A stretch of 64,000 nucleotides of DNA from Astragalus membranaceus (taxonomy: Eukaryota; Streptophyta; Magnoliopsida; Fabales; Fabaceae). Shown here in pieces: positions 21,116 through 32,284 of this stretch. The stretch is from contig CM076850.1 of NCBI GenBank assembly GCA_039519185.1, forward strand, positions 92,191,471 through 92,255,470. Reading direction: 5' to 3'. Below the pieces are notes generated by a model. It worked only from the letters and a program-made list of their open reading frames with translations, made no database searches and had not been told where the DNA came from. The position numbers and the translations under genes were made by a program. How positions within the stretch are numbered: position 1 is the first letter of the stretch; each line of letters opens with the position of its first letter.

Positions 21116-21400
21116 CACATCGTTGGATTTGAAGTGACATTTGTGAGATGTGTGAGCAGACTCTTTACCAAATCATTTTCTATATTATCTGAACATGAAG
21201 CTGTCATCGATCATTCATCCAAATCCAATAATAACTTTGGATTAAATAATATTGATGCTTGATGCCCTAATACCCACCACGTGACTAAGTGCATCGTGTG
21301 TGTATATATACTAATAAGGGATCGGAATCAGAAGTTATAAATAATTAAGAGACAGAAAGAGAAATAGGTAGCATACAGAATGCAACAAAATTAAATAAAT
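21116..21400. other. Intergenic DNA, nothing recognised
   Basis: AT-rich spacer between the LINE tail and the pararetrovirus fragment. No structure seen. Confidence 0.4.
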
Positions 21401-21600
21401 TAAAGACAGAAAACTATAACATAGATAGGAGGCAAAGCCTTCTATGAAAGACAGAGAACTGTCTATGAGTTACAAGATTGAAGAACTGAGATTGAAGAAG
21501 AAGAAGTAGGCTTACAAGCTCTGACTTCTTACTAGACTAGAGAGAGAAGTGTTTAATTGAAGTGTTGGTTGAAGCGTGTCCCTAACAAATGCCTAAGCAC

Positions 21601-21611
21601 GCTTTAAATAG
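21601..21611 (-). promoter_or_regulatory. Candidate TATA box of pararetroviral promoter
   Basis: Minus strand CTATTTAAAGC, about 35 bp beyond the end of the C-terminal frame. Pararetroviral promoters usually lie in the intergenic region after the polymerase ORF, so position fits. No start site can be shown. Confidence 0.35.
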
Positions 21612-21646
21612 AAATTAATTGAATAGTAACCGGTTACTAACCGGAA

Positions 21647-22213
21647 TCAACAGTAAATGACTACTATTCCGAATCCTATGGTTGATGACTTGAATTGTGC
21701 ACTTAGGTGACCTGTACTGTGCACTAAAGACTTGAACTGTTTGGAATCCAAAGATTTTATGACTTGTTCTGTACAGAATGCTGAAGTCTTGGAGGTTGGC
21801 GAATTTTGGCAAGGAAAAGTAGATTCCTTTGGTCTGCCATGATTTGATACCTTTGTGCTAGTGAGGGACAAGGGCAAAGATTCCTCATGATGAAAGCTTG
21901 GGTAATATTGACTGAATAATGCAGAGTCACGGCTACAAAATAATTGTTTAGAAATGAAATAATTAAAATTTGAACAGTTTTTTGTGTCATTAGTGACACT
22001 ACAATCACCATGTTCAAGGGTGGTGGAGGAACAGTTTTTCATACCATTACTGGCATTACTATCACCATGATCCAGGGTGTTGGAGGAACAGTTTTTCCTA
22101 CCATTACTGGCATTACAATTACCATGATCCAGGGTAGATGAGCAGTTTTTCTCACTTAGAGTGGTACAATTGTCTTGCTCAAGGACATTTTTCGAAAATA
22201 TTTTGAATTTTCC
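21647..22213 (-). pseudogene. Pararetrovirus: repeat-bearing C-terminal tail
   Basis: The frame stays open for about 190 codons after the stop that ends RNase H, in the same frame, suggesting one former reading frame with a nonsense change near 22214. It includes about four imperfect 57-bp tandem repeats (about 21970-22190), each encoding a cysteine/serine/asparagine-rich unit. I do not recognise a domain. Confidence 0.5.
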
Positions 22214-22657
22214 TTAGGAGGAAGAATTAATTATTTCCCTGTAAGTATTCACGGGTGAGATAGTCAGTGAGAGCATTGTCAGATCCTTTAAGATATACTC
22301 AATATCAAAATCGAATATGCTTAGAATTGCTTGCCATCTGGCAAAAAATTGTTTTGATGCAAGGTTCTTTACATCCTTTTGCAGGATTTCTTTTGCAGAT
22401 TTGCAATCAACGCGAATAAGAAATTTTTGATTTAAAAGATCAGATTGAAATTTTGAGATAGATAAAACAATTGCCAAAACTTCCTTTTTGACAGCGGAAT
22501 AATTCTGCTGAGCAGGGTTCCAATGCTTAGAAGTAAAAGCTATGACTTGCTCCTTCCCAGAAATTCTTTGTTTTAAAATTCCGCCATAACCAATGTCAGA
22601 GGCATCGGTTTCGACAATTTTAAAAGCTTCAAGATTTGACAACATTGGTATGAACAT
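22214..22657 (-). pseudogene. Pararetrovirus: RNase H domain
   Basis: About 147 codons with RNase H features: ETDASDIGYGG near the start (first acidic residue), the KKEVLAIV helix (second) and a VDCKSA segment (third). It belongs after the RT thumb, but 22658-22930 lies in a different frame. The apparent first methionine is only where the shifted frame begins. Confidence 0.82.
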
Positions 22658-23980
22658 CTGTCCAGGGAGGAGGATCCTTTTTCAGACGATCATGGAGAGG
22701 TTTGATAAGATTACTAAGTTGCGGGAAGAAATCGGAAACATAGTTGAGGCAACCTAAAAATCTTTGTAATTGAGTTTTGTCAATAATTTGATTAGGAAAT
22801 TTATCAGAGAACTCAATAGCTCTACTGATGGGGATAATAGTTCCTTGATGGATGTTGTGACCAAGAAATCTAATTTTTGTTTGAAAAAGATTGATTTTTG
22901 TTTTTGAGACAGCAAGGCCATTTCTTTTGATTATGGAAATGAAAGTGCTGATGTGTTTGACATGTTGATCAAAAGATTGGGAAAAAAAATTAAAACATCA
23001 TCAATATAAACAATGGGAAATTTTTGATACTGATTAAAAATTTCATTCATGATGTTTTGAAATTTAGAAGGAGCATTTTTTAAACCTAAGGGCATGACGT
23101 TCCATTCGTATTGACCGAATGGGACAGTGAAGGCAGTTTTGTGCCTGTCTTCTTCTTTGATTTGTATTTGCCAAAACCCAGATTTCATGTCAAATTTTGA
23201 AAAGATCTTTGCATCATGGAGTCTCTTGAGGAGATCCTTTTTGTTAGGTATAGGGTACCTAGTCCAGCAAAGAGCTTGATTGAGCGGTTTGTAATTGATG
23301 ACCAGTCTAGGGGTTCCTCTTTCAATCTCAGCCTGTTTATTGACATAAAAGGCAGAACAAGACCAAGGGCTTTTACTTTTGCGAATGAGCCCTTTTGCCA
23401 GAAGGTCTTTGATTTCCTTCTGACAAACAAAGAGTTCTTGGTTCATTTGGATAAGCCTAGCTTTGGTAGGGATTTGTCTATCCTGAAAATCCTTTTCATA
23501 AGGAAGTTCAACAATGTGCTGCCTTCTCTCCCAGAAAGCATTGGGTAGGTTAGAACAAATGGTAGATTGGATTTGTCCTAAGAGGCTTTTAACCCTAAGC
23601 TGATTATCCTTACTCTGCAGTTGATTGTCAATGTTCCTAAAGATTATTTCTTCTTTAAGAAAATTTATTTGATTTTCTTTGTAAGAGATAGGGTTCAAGT
23701 TTCTAATCAAGGGTTTTCTCAAGAACCTGAAAATAATGGGTTTCCCCAAGTGCTGGGCTATTATGCCATCCTCAGTTATTTGAAAAGGAAAAAGTAATCT
23801 TATGAACGGAGTCCCTAAAATCACTTTGTTTTTCAGATCCTTAACAAGTAAGAAAGATGTATTAATTTTGAAATTTTGATTTTCAATAATAGCCGAGGAT
23901 AGTTTGTAATTGATTGAGTTTAGAGCCATTAGCAGCACTAAGTTGCTCAGAGGTTTTTTCAAAATATTTTGTAGGGACAA
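22658..23980 (-). pseudogene. Pararetrovirus: reverse transcriptase, frameshifted
   Basis: RT fingers and palm occupy 22990-23500, with FSKFDMKSGFWQI, VPFGQYEWNVMPLGLKNAP and the catalytic YIDDVLIF. The frame breaks in an A-run near 22980; the thumb continues in another frame to about 22660, then returns to the original one. Residues upstream of the RT (about 23500-23900) form the usual protease-RT spacer. The enzyme would copy pregenomic RNA; these breaks prevent a complete product. Confidence 0.85.
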
Positions 23981-24075
23981 GGCCTTCTAAGATGCAGTTG
24001 GAGTCAGCTCCAGTATCAAAGAGGGCAATCGTCTCAAGGGTGAATTCACCTATGATGGGTTTCTCCATACATGCA
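23883..24075 (-). pseudogene. Pararetrovirus: aspartic protease fragment
   Basis: A short frame with ALFDTGADSNCI, the catalytic DTGA motif of pararetroviral proteases, overlapping the RT frame at 23883-23980 in a different phase (frameshift near 23930). Upstream the viral similarity stops abruptly at about 24075, where AT-rich repeat DNA begins, so the 5' part is deleted or was never inserted. Confidence 0.78.
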
Positions 24076-24097
24076 TCATTTCTAAATAAAAAGGAAA

Positions 24098-25095
24098 AAA
24101 TCACCATGCATTCATAATAAAATAAAATCATTCTTATGTATCCCATTATCATTGCACTACCATACATCTCATCATCTTTAAAATAACAAAAACGTCATTT
24201 TTTTATTTTTATTTGTCCATTTTATCCTAGTTGCATCATCTCTCATACTCATACACCAAATAATACATCACCTTGCTATTATACAAATTTATGTCCATTT
24301 TTTTTTACTTAAATGCATCATCTTCATGCATCATAAAAAACAAAAACAAAAGTCATTTATTCCTATCCATCTCAAATGCATTAGTCCTTCAACATGCGTC
24401 AAATACAAAAATTATAAATTTCTTCATTATTGCATCATTCATCATCCAATAGCCTTTTGTTAGCTTCTTATTCTAGTTGAAACATAAAAAAAAGGGGTAA
24501 ACCATACCCATTTAAGGTATCCTTCTATCACATTCAAAAAATCATCATGCATTTCAATCATCTCCATTGTTACTCATGTACAACAAACATCCATATGTTC
24601 ATGCATTATACTTTATTCAAAGAAAACATATAAAAAAAATCACGATGCATTCATACTAAAATCATTCTTCCATAAGCATTTCATTGTTATTGCACAATCA
24701 CGCATCTCATCATATAAAAAATAACAAAGATATCATTTTTTTTATCAAAATTGCATTCATGTTGCATATCCGTACACAAAAAATATTACCCCCATATTAT
24801 AAAAAAAATTATGTTCATTACTCCTTTTCACGCATCATAAAAAACAAAAACAAAACTTCCTAGTCATCCGGCATGCATTAAAACAAAATTAGGAATTGCT
24901 TCATTTTCTTCTATTCTTGCATCATTCATCATCCAATAGTTTTTTGTTGTTGTTTTGTTAGTATCTTACTCTAGTTGAAATGTAAAAAAAATAAAAAGCA
25001 TACACTTGTTTAAGGTATCATTACGTATTTCATTCATTTACATTGTTGTCCATGTACAGCAACACCCATATGTTCATGCATTATATTATTTAAAA
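24098..25095. repeat. Two diverged copies of a roughly 500-bp repeat
   Basis: 24098-24607 and 24640-25095 align throughout: ATGCATTCATA start, GCATCATAAAAAACAAAAAC, CATTCATCATCCAATAG, CTAGTTGAAA and CATATGTTCATGCATTATA recur in the same order. Divergence is substantial, so the duplication is old. Confidence 0.78.
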
Positions 25096-25426
25096 AAAAA
25101 CTCATGAAAATATTTTTGGAAACACTGTTTGATGAGAAACGATGCATTCTAGAAAATTATATTTGAATTGACTCCTCCCTTGAAAAATCTTGTCATTGGA
25201 AATACTTAACTTGATTCACCAACATCAAGTTCTTCGCTCTTCACTCCATATACATCCCACTCATACCTACCACATTTATGGAAACCTTCCACCCACTTAA
25301 CCACCATGTAATCACCTTCATGGGATCCGTCCTTCTAACCCGGTGTTATTCTCTTAAAATACATTCACCAATCACACACCTACCATCAAACTCACTTCGC
25401 ATTGACTCAACCATTTCAACCCTTCC

Positions 25427-25573
25427 CCCTGTAGGATTGACCCTAAGCCTCAGAGACGTGCCTCACCAAAGGCATAAGCCAACATCAATTTTGCACATCT
25501 TCAAACCTTGCTCCTGTAGGCTTGACCCTTAGCCTCAAAGGCGTGTCTCACCAAAGGCATCGGCCAACATATG
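25427..25573. repeat. Two-copy tandem repeat, about 82-bp period
   Basis: CTGTAGGATTGACCCTAAGC...CTCACCAAAGGCATAAGCCAA at 25427-25492 recurs with few changes at about 25509-25573. Confidence 0.8.
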
Positions 25574-26334
25574 TCTCACCCTCATGTGATGAAAGACCCA
25601 AATGTCTACTTTGTTAACCTCTGTGGTCTTGTCAATTAAGATTGTTCTATTTTAACCGGTGTCAACTCTCTATGAGGCTTTTTTCAAAATAAACTAACAT
25701 GACATGTGTGTTTGCTCTTGTTTGAGTCAGTTATACTATCCTCATCTTTTCGTTTATTATTATTCTTCATTTTCAAAACCAGATCCGACCATCCATAAAA
25801 TGCCCAGTCCCTACAAGTGTATTTCATTCACTATCCCCCAGTGATGAAACTTCACTAATAACAGTTTGAAAGCTCCATACTGGGGCAGAGTAATGATCAC
25901 TAAGATTTTCTGCTGGCTTTCTAAACACTCGTGCAAGTCCTTTGAGTTAAAAAACAAAAAACAAATCCAAAAAAGAAAAGCCCGTTAGGTTGATAACTCA
26001 TAAGAGCAACCCAAGAAAAAATTAGGGCACAAAAAAATGGAAAAAAATTAAAATGAAGTTTTGTCCTATAGTTACAATTTCGAGAAAATAAGCAATTATG
26101 ATTTGAAGTGAAGTTTGGCCACTTTCCCACATCCTAAAAAAGAATCAACCTTTGTGCTCACTTTTGAGCCAGAAAAATTCCTTCAATCATCCCAAACAAG
26201 GATCAATTCCATATCTAAAAATGGTGTATCACTATATCAGCTCACTCAACTCAAAAGAAAAAAAAATCACAATAAAGAAAGTGAAATTCAAAAAAAAGAG
26301 GATTGAAAAATCCTGAAAGAAGAAAAAAGCAAAA

Positions 26335-26580
26335 GCGGTAGAAATTGTGAGCTGATACTTCACGCCATCAAGTGCATAAAAGATCCTTGTCTGAAATAAA
26401 CCCTCAAACACTTCCTAAACCCTTGGCTGCATTACAACCATAAATAGGTTCATTCTACCATGAAGCACATAAAAGATTCTTTGTCCCAACCAACCCCCCA
26501 AACACTTCTATGGGCAAAGTAATCATTTCCTTCATAAATCATTAACCATTGGCCATATTACAATCCTAAGGTCTATTCTG
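26335..26580. repeat. Diverged tandem repeat in Ogre-like 3' UTR
   Basis: Two blocks share GCATAAAAGATCCTTGTC / GCACATAAAAGATTCTTTGTC, a CAAACACTTC motif and GCATTACAACC/CATATTACAATCC in the same order, about 110-120 bp apart. Confidence 0.6.
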
Positions 26581-27539
26581 ATCAATGATTGGTTGCTTCT
26601 ATTTTTCTCAAAGCTTATATTCTAGGACAAAATAATCAGAATAATTTATTTGCTCAAAAAAGAAAAAATATTATTACAAAAAAGAAAAAATATTATTTTC
26701 TCAAACCCATTGTTCCAACTTTGCACCCTGTCACAATCTCACTCGAAATGGGGAAAACTTTATCTTTCATGGATAGGGGCAACCTTGTCCTTTTATAGAC
26801 CAGGGCATCATATCCCTTTGCCAAAAGAATTCTTCTTTCTCCCATTCCATTCATCCTCAGCCACCTTTTGTTTCAAGACTAAGATGATTCCTAAACTTTT
26901 AGTCGACCTATACCCTTAGGTGTCGTTGTCCTCCTTAGACAAAGACAAATTATCTGCTCTCCATTTTTTGAAGTCAAAATTGGGGCAGTCAAACATTTCT
27001 TACCTTAGGGGTAAGCTTATCTCTCATAGGCTTGAGCCAATAACCTCATCCTTCACTCCACTCACGTGACACACTTGTCCATACCCTACATTTCTTGAAC
27101 CCTGAGTCAACTGGCACATTCATTTGCATTCACACTGTTTTTCATATTTATTAAACAAATGCTTCAAAGAGAGAGCACACGTCATGAGATGGTATCGATA
27201 ATTCCTCCAAGCTAACATCTTAGGCTTGAAAGCTTAGCCATCATGAGTCATCATACCCAAATGAGAACCCAGTCGAACAAGTCTACAAATGCACATCACA
27301 ATCTCTAAAAAGGGCACTAATAAATTGCCACAAGCCACACTTTTCAAAATGGCAACCTCGAGCTTACCAGAATTTGAGTTCAGGCCATCAAATCTTATTC
27401 CAAGGAATGATCAATTCAAAATATTCAGCTCCCTGTTCCTAGCAACAAAAGTTTTATTTCCCATCAAACATTCTTGCTGTCACCAACAAATCATGCATGT
27501 CCTCCTTATTCTAGAATCAAACCATGCATTTGATTATAC

Positions 27540-28440
27540 TCATCACAACACTTCACACAAGTATTGTACATGCATTCACATTCCACTTGTTTTTGCTTAC
27601 ACAATTTTGCTTCTTTCGCATTACGCATTGCGTATGCATACATGCAGGCCCACACATAATATGTATTGCTTCAATAAAAATGCCAAATGTCGGTCTCATC
27701 ATTACCAAAAGCCTGTCTACATCCCAATCAATCATATCATATCATCGCACGATGTATTTATGCACTTCCTTTTATTCACCATAGCGTTTGCATCAAAATA
27801 TTACATATCCATCATATTCACATTCTCAGTTCATGCATTCATCAAATACCAAAAAAAGGCAATAAAGTGAAAAGACAAAAAAAAATCATTCCACATCCCG
27901 ACAAACGTCCAATCATTGCACCATACATTAAATCTCAACATCAAGTCATGCAGCTACCACAACTCTGGCATCTAAGCATTACGAGTGCACATTCATTCAT
28001 TCATAAAAAGGGGAAAAAAGGGGAAAGCAAAGAGGAAAAAATCATCCACATTGCATAAATCACCCCACCATGCAGCCATGCATCTACCATAACACCTGCA
28101 TCTAAGCAGTACGTTTGCATTCGCATGTTATTCGCATACATGGCTTATTAAATTTTCTTTCTGACCAGCTCCAGCATCCGCAATCCACAAGTTCTTGTAG
28201 TTCATTTGCTCACCACATTACATACATGCACACATATCACATTATTTTTGCTTCGATAGATGTGCCAAGTGTTGGTCCCATCATTGCCAAAAATTTCCTA
28301 CATCACTAATCATATCATTTACCATGCATTCAGGTGTTTCCTTTTATTCACCATAGCATTTGCATATAATCATTACAATCGCATTCATATCTTATCCACA
28401 TATACAGTTTATCAACCTCATTAGCCCATCAACTTTAGCA
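27540..28440. repeat. Diverged duplication of a roughly 300-bp block
   Basis: 27545-27800 and 28210-28375 share in order a TTTTTGCTT segment, GCCAA(A/G)TGT(C/T)GGTC, CATCATT(A/G)CCAAAA and CCTTTTATTCACCATAGC(G/A)TTTGCAT. Confidence 0.7.
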
Positions 28441-29114
28441 TCCATTATCCGTCACGTCTCATTCATTACCCCAGCAAACACCAATATCGCTCACGCTTGC
28501 ATGCGCGCATACTCCATTCATTGCATTGTTAAGACATGCCAAATATAGATAGTTTTTCCTTATCAGGAAAATACATTTATTAGGTATGCCCGAGCAAATA
28601 CGCCAAGTATCGATCCCTATATCTTGTTCCTCGAAATCGACGCTCCAAACGCCATCAATCTAGATCGCACGTCGCGTTATTGAGCAACCGACGGATCATC
28701 CGACCCCAGGTCCTTCAGACTAGCTGTGTCAGCCTAAGACATAGTGGACGTCCTTCGAGGTGAGCAAATCAGGTCAACGACCTGATCTTGACCCCCATGG
28801 CCGCTCGAAAAAGGCCACCATCAAGCAGACCGTTTTACTAGTACCATAGGTAGTAGCGCTCCATCAGACCATCCCGGTCCATCAAGGCCCAGGCAGCCTC
28901 TCAGACTCCGTCGGTCCTTCAGTTTAACTCCAGTCAATGCGCCAAGCATCGACTGCGAAATAGACCATCAGAGCCCCAATGCTCCTTCAGATCCCCGATG
29001 ATCCTTATTTACTTTTGTTCTATGTCAACCCAATTAGTGTCTTTTTATCTTTATTTCTATTTTACTCGAGAAATTTGGAAACCCTTCATATTTCCTAGCT
29101 AGCAAAATATAAAT

Positions 29115-29127
29115 AAAGAGGGGCAGC
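29115..29127 (+). promoter_or_regulatory. Polypurine tract of Ogre-like element
   Basis: AAAGAGGGGCAGC immediately before the LTR start TGTCATACCCTAATTTTG. Confidence 0.75.
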
Positions 29128-29674
29128 TGTCATACCCTAATTTTGTCCGTCTAATTTATCAAAAATCCAAAAAAGTTTTTTATTCTAGTCGTGCCGCGTG
29201 TCGTTTCAATCGCTTGCGCGTGTCTTTAACGCTCGTCGTGTGACGTTTTTTTTCGTGATACTCGTTTTTTTGTTAATATTGCTTTATTATCATAAAATAT
29301 AAAAAATATAAATAAAATGTAATACAAAATCAGGTAAAGGCTGAATAGCCAAAGTCCTTTTTATTACAGGATCAACCTTTTACACATATAGACAAAAATA
29401 GTACAAAAATTGAAATAAAATTCAAAAAAAGAAGAGGGAAAGGGCGCAGCTTGCTTGCTGCCCTAGCTAGGGTTGTCCTTTTGATTTTTCCTTGATGTTG
29501 TCCTTCCTCCATTGCCAGCTACTGTTCTTTTGCTCATTCAAATGGCTGTCCTTTGTCCTTTTTTTCTTCTCAATTTGTTGTCCTTCCCAGTGCCTCACCA
29601 CCCATTGCCAGCTACTGTCCTTTTGCTGATTCAAGGACTGTCCTTTTTGATTCCTCAGCACCTCACCAATCTGC

Positions 29675-29683
29675 CTATAAATA
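29675..29683 (+). promoter_or_regulatory. Candidate TATA box of Ogre-like LTR
   Basis: CTATAAATA in GCCTATAAATACCAAAC, followed about 25 bp later by ACACACAGTCACGG, a plausible transcript start. A leader-like A-rich then CCACC-rich region follows. Confidence 0.55.
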
Positions 29684-30262
29684 CCAAACAGATACACACA
29701 GTCACGGACAGAGTCTCTGAAAATACACACAAACAGGGAGGAAAAACAGAAAACACAGAATCAAAAATCGAAAGAAAAAAATAGAGAGATCATAAAAAGA
29801 GAAAAGAAGAAGAGAAACAGTAAAAAAAGGGAGAGAGGGTTCCTCCGAACCACCGCCGTTGATGCCGCCGTGACCTCCGGCGAGCACCATCATCACCAGC
29901 GCCTACAACCACCACCATCATCCCACTCTTTCTCTCTCAACCAAGGCCGCAACCCACAATAATCGCCACAAACTCATCTCTATCAACACCACCGGTACCA
30001 TACCACCTCACGTTCTCTTTCTCTCCACCGTCACAAGCCACCATCGCTACCTCCGTAAGCACCACCTCCAATAACCACCTACCGTAGCTGCCTATCACTC
30101 CTCCATCCAACAACCACCACCATCAAAAAACGTAAACCACCAAACACCATCCACCACCGCCACCACAAACGGCCAACCACCAACACTCCACGAAACAACC
30201 ACCGCCTACTCCCTCCTCTTTTCGTTCTCTCTCACTCTTCACGTCTCTCTCTCCATGGATTT

Positions 30263-30561
30263 CTCTCTTCTTGTTCTTCTTTCTTTTTCCTTTCTTTCTC
30301 TCTCCTGGAAGTTTTTTCTCTCTCTTGAAAAACTGAAGTAAGAAGCGGCGCATGAGTAGAGAAGAGAGAAATTAGGTTTTTTTCATTTAAGTAGATGTGA
30401 GTTATTTATCTGAATGTTTGTTTTGTTTTTGTTTTAATCAGTTTGATTTTTACACCTTTTTTTTTAATTCGTAGAGCCCCTTACTTAAGCCCTCAAATTC
30501 GTAGTCCAGTTCTAAAAAAAGGCCCAAGGAGCAAAACTGGGCTGGAGCATTTACACCCCCT
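30263..30561. repeat. Ogre LTR block X, first copy
   Basis: 299 bp repeated at 36751-37047 with a few substitutions, for example GAAGTTTTTT against GAAGGTTTTT. It marks the left edge of an ancient tandem duplication. Confidence 0.92.
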
Positions 30562-31496
30562 ATAGTAGGTTAAGGACAATTCCTTGCCTCAGAACCCCTT
30601 TTACCTAATTGAGTTACCCTAATTCCTTAGGTGAATCATGCCAACCGACAAAGCAATAAACTTAAGAAATAGAGAATTCATGCATCCAACCCCATATTCC
30701 TATGGTGATCACAAGTACATGATCTAATACCCCATATCCAGCATGCAACCCATATCCCTATGCGATCCCATAACCTAGATCATTATAATTATCATATGTA
30801 ACTATAAAGCATTACAATCCGAGGCATAAACTTATGATAATTCAAACAACTAATTGTATTAACCATAACAAAGTATCCATAACATAGGTTCGGGGAGAAT
30901 CATCTCTCCCTAATCTTAGAAAATTAGTTACACATGGTGAATAGAGACATAACTAGAGTAAAAGAAGCAATACAAGTAAAGATAGACATAGGAACCTTCA
31001 ACCCTCGTTCCCAAGTGGTGAAAAGCTCCCAAAATCTCACTTTCCTCTGCTCCAAGACGCCTGGCTGCGCTCCAATGACCAAGCTCCTTTGAAAAAACGC
31101 AAAACTGAATTAAAAACCCTAACTTCAGCAAGCCATCGCGTCGCGACACGAGCCCGTCGCGACGCGAAATTGGACAGAATCTTTAATCTTCCTGCTTCAT
31201 GCTTCCTTCGCGACGCGAACCCTCCTGGTCGCGACGCGAAATCACACAGAACTGAAATCTTCCCAATTGTGCTGCATCTCCGGGCAAGTGTCTGGTTCGC
31301 CGAATGATAACACACAAATTGGAGGTCTTCCAGTACCAAATAACTCCAAAAATGCAGGAATGGCTTACAAAAGGATTTCCTACTACAAATTTCTAATCCT
31401 AAGCTAAATCCCCAGATAACGACTACGATACAATCAAAAACCCGCACAACTGGTCCTAAAATTGGACAACTTACATCATGTGACAGAGAGTCAACA
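30560..31496 (-). repeat. Partial LTR of second Athila-like element
   Basis: 937 bp matching 37702-38637 at about 99 percent by eye. It lacks the first 277-278 bp of the LTR seen in the solo copy. It contains a cluster of TCGCGACGCGA-type motifs (31137-31240). ORFs called here are duplicated exactly in the solo LTR and are not genes. Confidence 0.92.
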
Positions 31497-31515
31497 CAAC
31501 CCCAAACTTAAACTT
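31497..31515 (-). promoter_or_regulatory. Polypurine tract of second Athila-like element
   Basis: The minus strand reads AAGTTTGGGGTTG just upstream of the LTR end (TGTTGACTC), as in other Athila elements. Confidence 0.65.
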
Positions 31516-31770
31516 TTGCTTGTCCTCAAGCAAACATTCAATTCAGGCTGTGGCTACTTTTTTATTTAGCTGTCACACATTTTACACAAACCAATAACTA
31601 CACAGTCTTTCAAAAATCACCATCAACCTAATGCAGTAGCAAGACAACTGAATCGGTAAGACACAAGATCATAAGCAGGCAAGCATTCTCAAGTTATCTC
31701 TTTTTCACACATCTCACCGGTGTTTCTCTCTTTGAGGTGTATAGGGTATTCACTCAATTCACAGTACCTG

Positions 31771-31980
31771 TAACAGCCCAGGTCCAACGCATTGGCCACC
31801 CCGACACTATTACATCACGGTCTTCTCTACCCCCCTTGTAGAATTTTTGCCTTCCGTGGGAATCGAACCTTGCACCAGAGGCATAAGTGCAAGTTAAACA
31901 CACCTCCCACTACAAGGGGGGTAGAGAAGACCGTGATGTAATAGTGCCGGGGTGGCCAATGCGTTGGACCTGGGCTGTTA
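31771..31980. mobile_element. 210-bp foldback MITE (Mutator-like), 9-bp TSD
   Basis: Arms of about 71 bp (31771-31841 and 31911-31980) are complementary with about one mismatch, TAACAGCCCAGGTCC pairing with GGACCTGGGCTGTTA. The perfect 9-bp duplication CAGTACCTG flanks it (31762-31770 and 31981-31989). The 69-nt loop contains GGGAATCGAACC, the reverse complement of a polymerase III B box. No coding capacity. Nine-bp TSDs fit Mutator-like transposases acting in trans. Confidence 0.9.
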
Positions 31981-32242
31981 CAGTACCTGCATCATCGTTT
32001 CATAGGCTTGAACAAGTACTATACAAATCAATACACAAGAAATACACACACACTTTTTGAGGACTTTCAAAAGGTTGTAATGGGGCTTAGGTAAGGGTGG
32101 ATACATTTGGATAAGTAGGTTACAACTTGGAGTTAGGCCTACTTCTCTCTTTGTCAATTTCAACAATCTCACTCACTTGCCCATTTTCCCAAAGCATTCC
32201 ACAAGAGAAGGAATTATTTACTTATTTATAACTTTTTTTTTG

Positions 32243-32244
<2 letters not shown>

Positions 32245-32283
<39 letters not shown>
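32245..32283. repeat. (TA)n microsatellite
   Basis: About 39 bp of AT alternation. Confidence 0.95.

Positions 32284-32284
<1 letters not shown>

Larger units (their letters stand above)
21400..24075 (-). mobile_element. Endogenous plant pararetrovirus fragment (Caulimoviridae, florendovirus-like)
   Basis: Minus-strand remains of a viral polyprotein in the order protease, RT, RNase H, C-terminal tail, then a possible promoter and leader region. No LTRs flank it and no integrase is seen, which separates it from gypsy elements. Movement protein, capsid and the 5' part of the genome are absent. At least three frame breaks and one stop make it non-functional as found. Assignment to the florendovirus group rests on RT and protease motif style and is tentative. 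Edges are approximate. Confidence 0.75.
24076..29114 (+). mobile_element. Long 3' untranslated region of an Ogre-like gypsy element (5' parts missing)
   Basis: Five kilobases of AT-rich, repeat-laden DNA without a recognisable protein, ending in a polypurine tract and an LTR start. Long, repetitive 3' UTRs are characteristic of legume Ogre elements. Local duplications are listed separately. Open frames of 60-190 codons (for example 27289-27870) show no domain, carry CAT/ATG-rich low-complexity sequence and are not credible genes. No Ogre gag or pol lies in the window. Confidence 0.6.

Noticed and set aside
27289..27870. 193-codon plus-strand ORF
   Set aside because: Histidine/isoleucine-rich low-complexity translation of a CAT-rich duplicated 3' UTR; overlapping frames are equally open and no domain is seen.
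30123..30353. 76-codon Arg/Lys/Glu-rich minus ORF near the Ogre LTR leader
   Set aside because: Low-complexity CT-rich LTR DNA, partly repeated at 36635-36841.
31037..31447. 136-codon minus-strand ORF (and 72- and 73-codon neighbours), conserved at 38178-38588
   Set aside because: Conservation comes from duplication of an LTR; sequence shows no domain and lies over the CpG motif cluster.
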